From Eleftheria terrae (GTDB taxonomy: Bacteria > Pseudomonadota > Gammaproteobacteria > Burkholderiales > Burkholderiaceae_C): 64,000 nucleotides of DNA. The notes under the pieces are model-generated. The model did not search any database, had not been told where the DNA came from, and worked only from the letters and a program-made list of their open reading frames with translations. The translations under genes and the position numbers were made by a program. This document shows positions 62,963-64,000 of the stretch, in pieces. How positions within the stretch are numbered: the stretch's first letter is position 1; each line of letters starts with the position of its first letter. Location: the NCBI RefSeq assembly GCF_030419005.1, contig NZ_CP106951.1, positions 4,588,001-4,652,000 of the forward strand. Direction: 5' to 3'.

Positions 62963-64000
62963 GTGAACATCCCCGAGCAAGAGATCCCGACCCCGGCCGC
63001 TTACGCAGCCACGGCCGTGCCGCGCGCGTCGCGTCTGGCCGGGCTGCAGTCGCTGGGCGTGCCGGCTCTGGTCCTGCTGGCCGGCGTGGCACTGTCGATC
63101 GGGCTGAGCCGTTCGGCCCGCGAGGATGCGCAGCTGGCATCGCAGCTGCGCTTCGACAACCAGGCCGGCAATGCCACCGTGCAGGTCGAGCGGCGCTTCG
63201 CCGCGTATGTCGAGGTGCTGCAGGGCCTGCGCGCCCTGTTCGACACCGGCGAGGTGACCCGCGAACGCTTCGCGCGCTATGCCCGTTCGCTGGAACTGAA
63301 CAACCACTTCCCCGGTTTCCAGGTGCTCAACTACGCGCCCTATGTCGCGCCGGGCGAGCGCCAGGCCTTCGAGGCACAGCTGCGCCAGGACGGTGCCCCG
63401 GGTGCCGGGCTGATCCTGCCGCCGGGTGAACGCCCCGGCTACCAGCCGTTTGCCTTCGTCGAACCGCTCAAGGGCAACGAGCAGGTGCTGGGCCGCGACA
63501 TCGCCGCCCAGCCGGCCGCCTTGGCGGCGCTGGAGCGCATGCGCGACTCCGGCATGCTGACGTCCTCCGGCCGCACCATCCAGAGCCGCGGGCCGAATGC
63601 ACACGTCGGCCTGGCGCTGCGCCTGCCGGTGTATCGCTCGGGCATGCCGGTGGACAGCGTGGCGCAGCGACGCGCCGCCTATCTCGGCTCGGTGGGTGCC
63701 GGCGTGCGCGTTTCCGCCATGCTGGGCGGGCTGCAGCTGCCGCACGGCGGGCTGCGGCTGCGTCTGTACGACGGCGGCCCCCACCTGGCCGGCCAAGCCC
63801 TGGCGTCGGCCCCCGAGATGCCGCTGGATGCCGAGCGGCTGCTGTTCGACACCGACCATCCGGCCGGCCTGACCGGCAAGGAGCTGCCGGCGACGGCCGG
63901 TGCAACGAGCACGCTGCGCCGCGTGCAGTCCTTCGTGCTCGGCGGGCGGGTGTGGATGGTCGAGGTGTCGGCGCCGCCGGCCTACGATGCCGCGGCACAG
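62963..64000 (+). CDS. CHASE-domain sensor protein (partial, runs off the right edge)
   Basis: An open frame of 346 codons without stop reaches the window end, so only the sensor part is visible. GTG 62963 (AGCAGG upstream) is used; ATG 62906 is in frame and would add 19 residues. A transmembrane helix 'SLGVPALVLLAGVALSIGL' (about 30-48) leads into a CHASE domain. Its landmarks are 'RRFAAYVEVLQGLRALFDTGE', 'FPGFQVLNYAPYV', 'EPLKGNEQVLGRDI' and 'LRLPVYRSGMPVDSVAQRRAAYLGSVGAG'. The CHASE part resembles those at 37.2 and 59.2 kb but is more distant. The output domain (GGDEF, EAL or histidine kinase) lies outside the window. Confidence 0.88.
   Translation, partial: MNIPEQEIPTPAAYAATAVPRASRLAGLQSLGVPALVLLAGVALSIGLSRSAREDAQLASQLRFDNQAGNATVQVERRFAAYVEVLQGLRALFDTGEVTRERFARYARSLELNNHFPGFQVLNYAPYVAPGERQAFEAQLRQDGAPGAGLILPPGERPGYQPFAFVEPLKGNEQVLGRDIAAQPAALAALERMRDSGMLTSSGRTIQSRGPNAHVGLALRLPVYRSGMPVDSVAQRRAAYLGSVGAGVRVSAMLGGLQLPHGGLRLRLYDGGPHLAGQALASAPEMPLDAERLLFDTDHPAGLTGKELPATAGATSTLRRVQSFVLGGRVWMVEVSAPPAYDAAAQ

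Overview
The window is about 64 kb of GC-rich DNA with dense, strongly GC3-biased genes. The order ubiJ-ubiB, FmdB-DUF502-aspS-nudB-EEP nuclease-clsB, an EpsL-type exopolysaccharide barrel and many CHASE/GGDEF proteins all point to a betaproteobacterium of the order Burkholderiales, most likely the Rubrivivax/Leptothrix/Caldimonas side. That placement is inferred from gene content and order, not from a ribosomal marker. No rRNA, tRNA, IS element, prophage or CRISPR array was found.

Left part (1-16 kb): one side of an exopolysaccharide (EPS) locus. It opens with a 7-bp-register tandem repeat array at 74-339. Two paralogous secreted GH39-like (PslG-type) glycosidases follow on the minus strand. 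Next come two GT4 glycosyltransferases, a WecG/TagA-type GT26 transferase and UDP-glucose dehydrogenase on the plus strand. Convergent to these, on the minus strand, are the GDP-mannose enzyme ManC, a GalE epimerase, an EpsL-like outer-membrane barrel and the polyprenyl-phosphate sugar transferase that starts the repeat unit. Flippase, polymerase and chain-length/export proteins are not here and probably lie to the left.

16-30 kb: housekeeping. ubiJ-ubiB (ubiquinone) is followed by a sodium:solute symporter. Then comes a conserved run of FmdB zinc ribbon, DUF502 membrane protein, aspS, nudB, EEP nuclease and cardiolipin synthase. It continues, closely spaced, into a DNA-repair-like set: MBL-fold exonuclease, an unknown 166-aa protein, a membrane-anchored metallophosphoesterase and an ATP-dependent DNA ligase. 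The helicase that usually belongs to this set (Lhr-Core type) is found 16 kb away at 46.5-48.9 kb with a YkvA protein.

30-39 kb: signalling and metabolism. It holds a 7TMR-DISM diguanylate cyclase, a folE-BLUF photoreceptor pair, an EamA transporter, an AsmA/DUF748-like protein, a DUF429 protein and a CHASE-PAS-GGDEF cyclase. 39-54 kb: a TonB receptor with its own exbB-exbD-tonB, a DUF885 peptidase-like lipoprotein, the helicase pair, a second TonB receptor downstream of arginase and a LOG-family protein, and a ThiF/MoeB-like E1 enzyme.

54-64 kb: a decayed approximately 30-bp repeat tract sits between the E1 gene and the CtpA protease. It is followed by a divergent Fe(III)-type ABC ATPase/permease pair with a likely Fur site between them, a CHASE-PAS-GGDEF-EAL protein, a small receiver-like protein, and a CHASE-domain gene that runs off the right edge. 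Cyclic-di-GMP enzymes recur (30, 37 and 59 kb, perhaps 63 kb), which fits an EPS/biofilm-regulated lifestyle. Several start codons are GTG or uncertain and are marked so.
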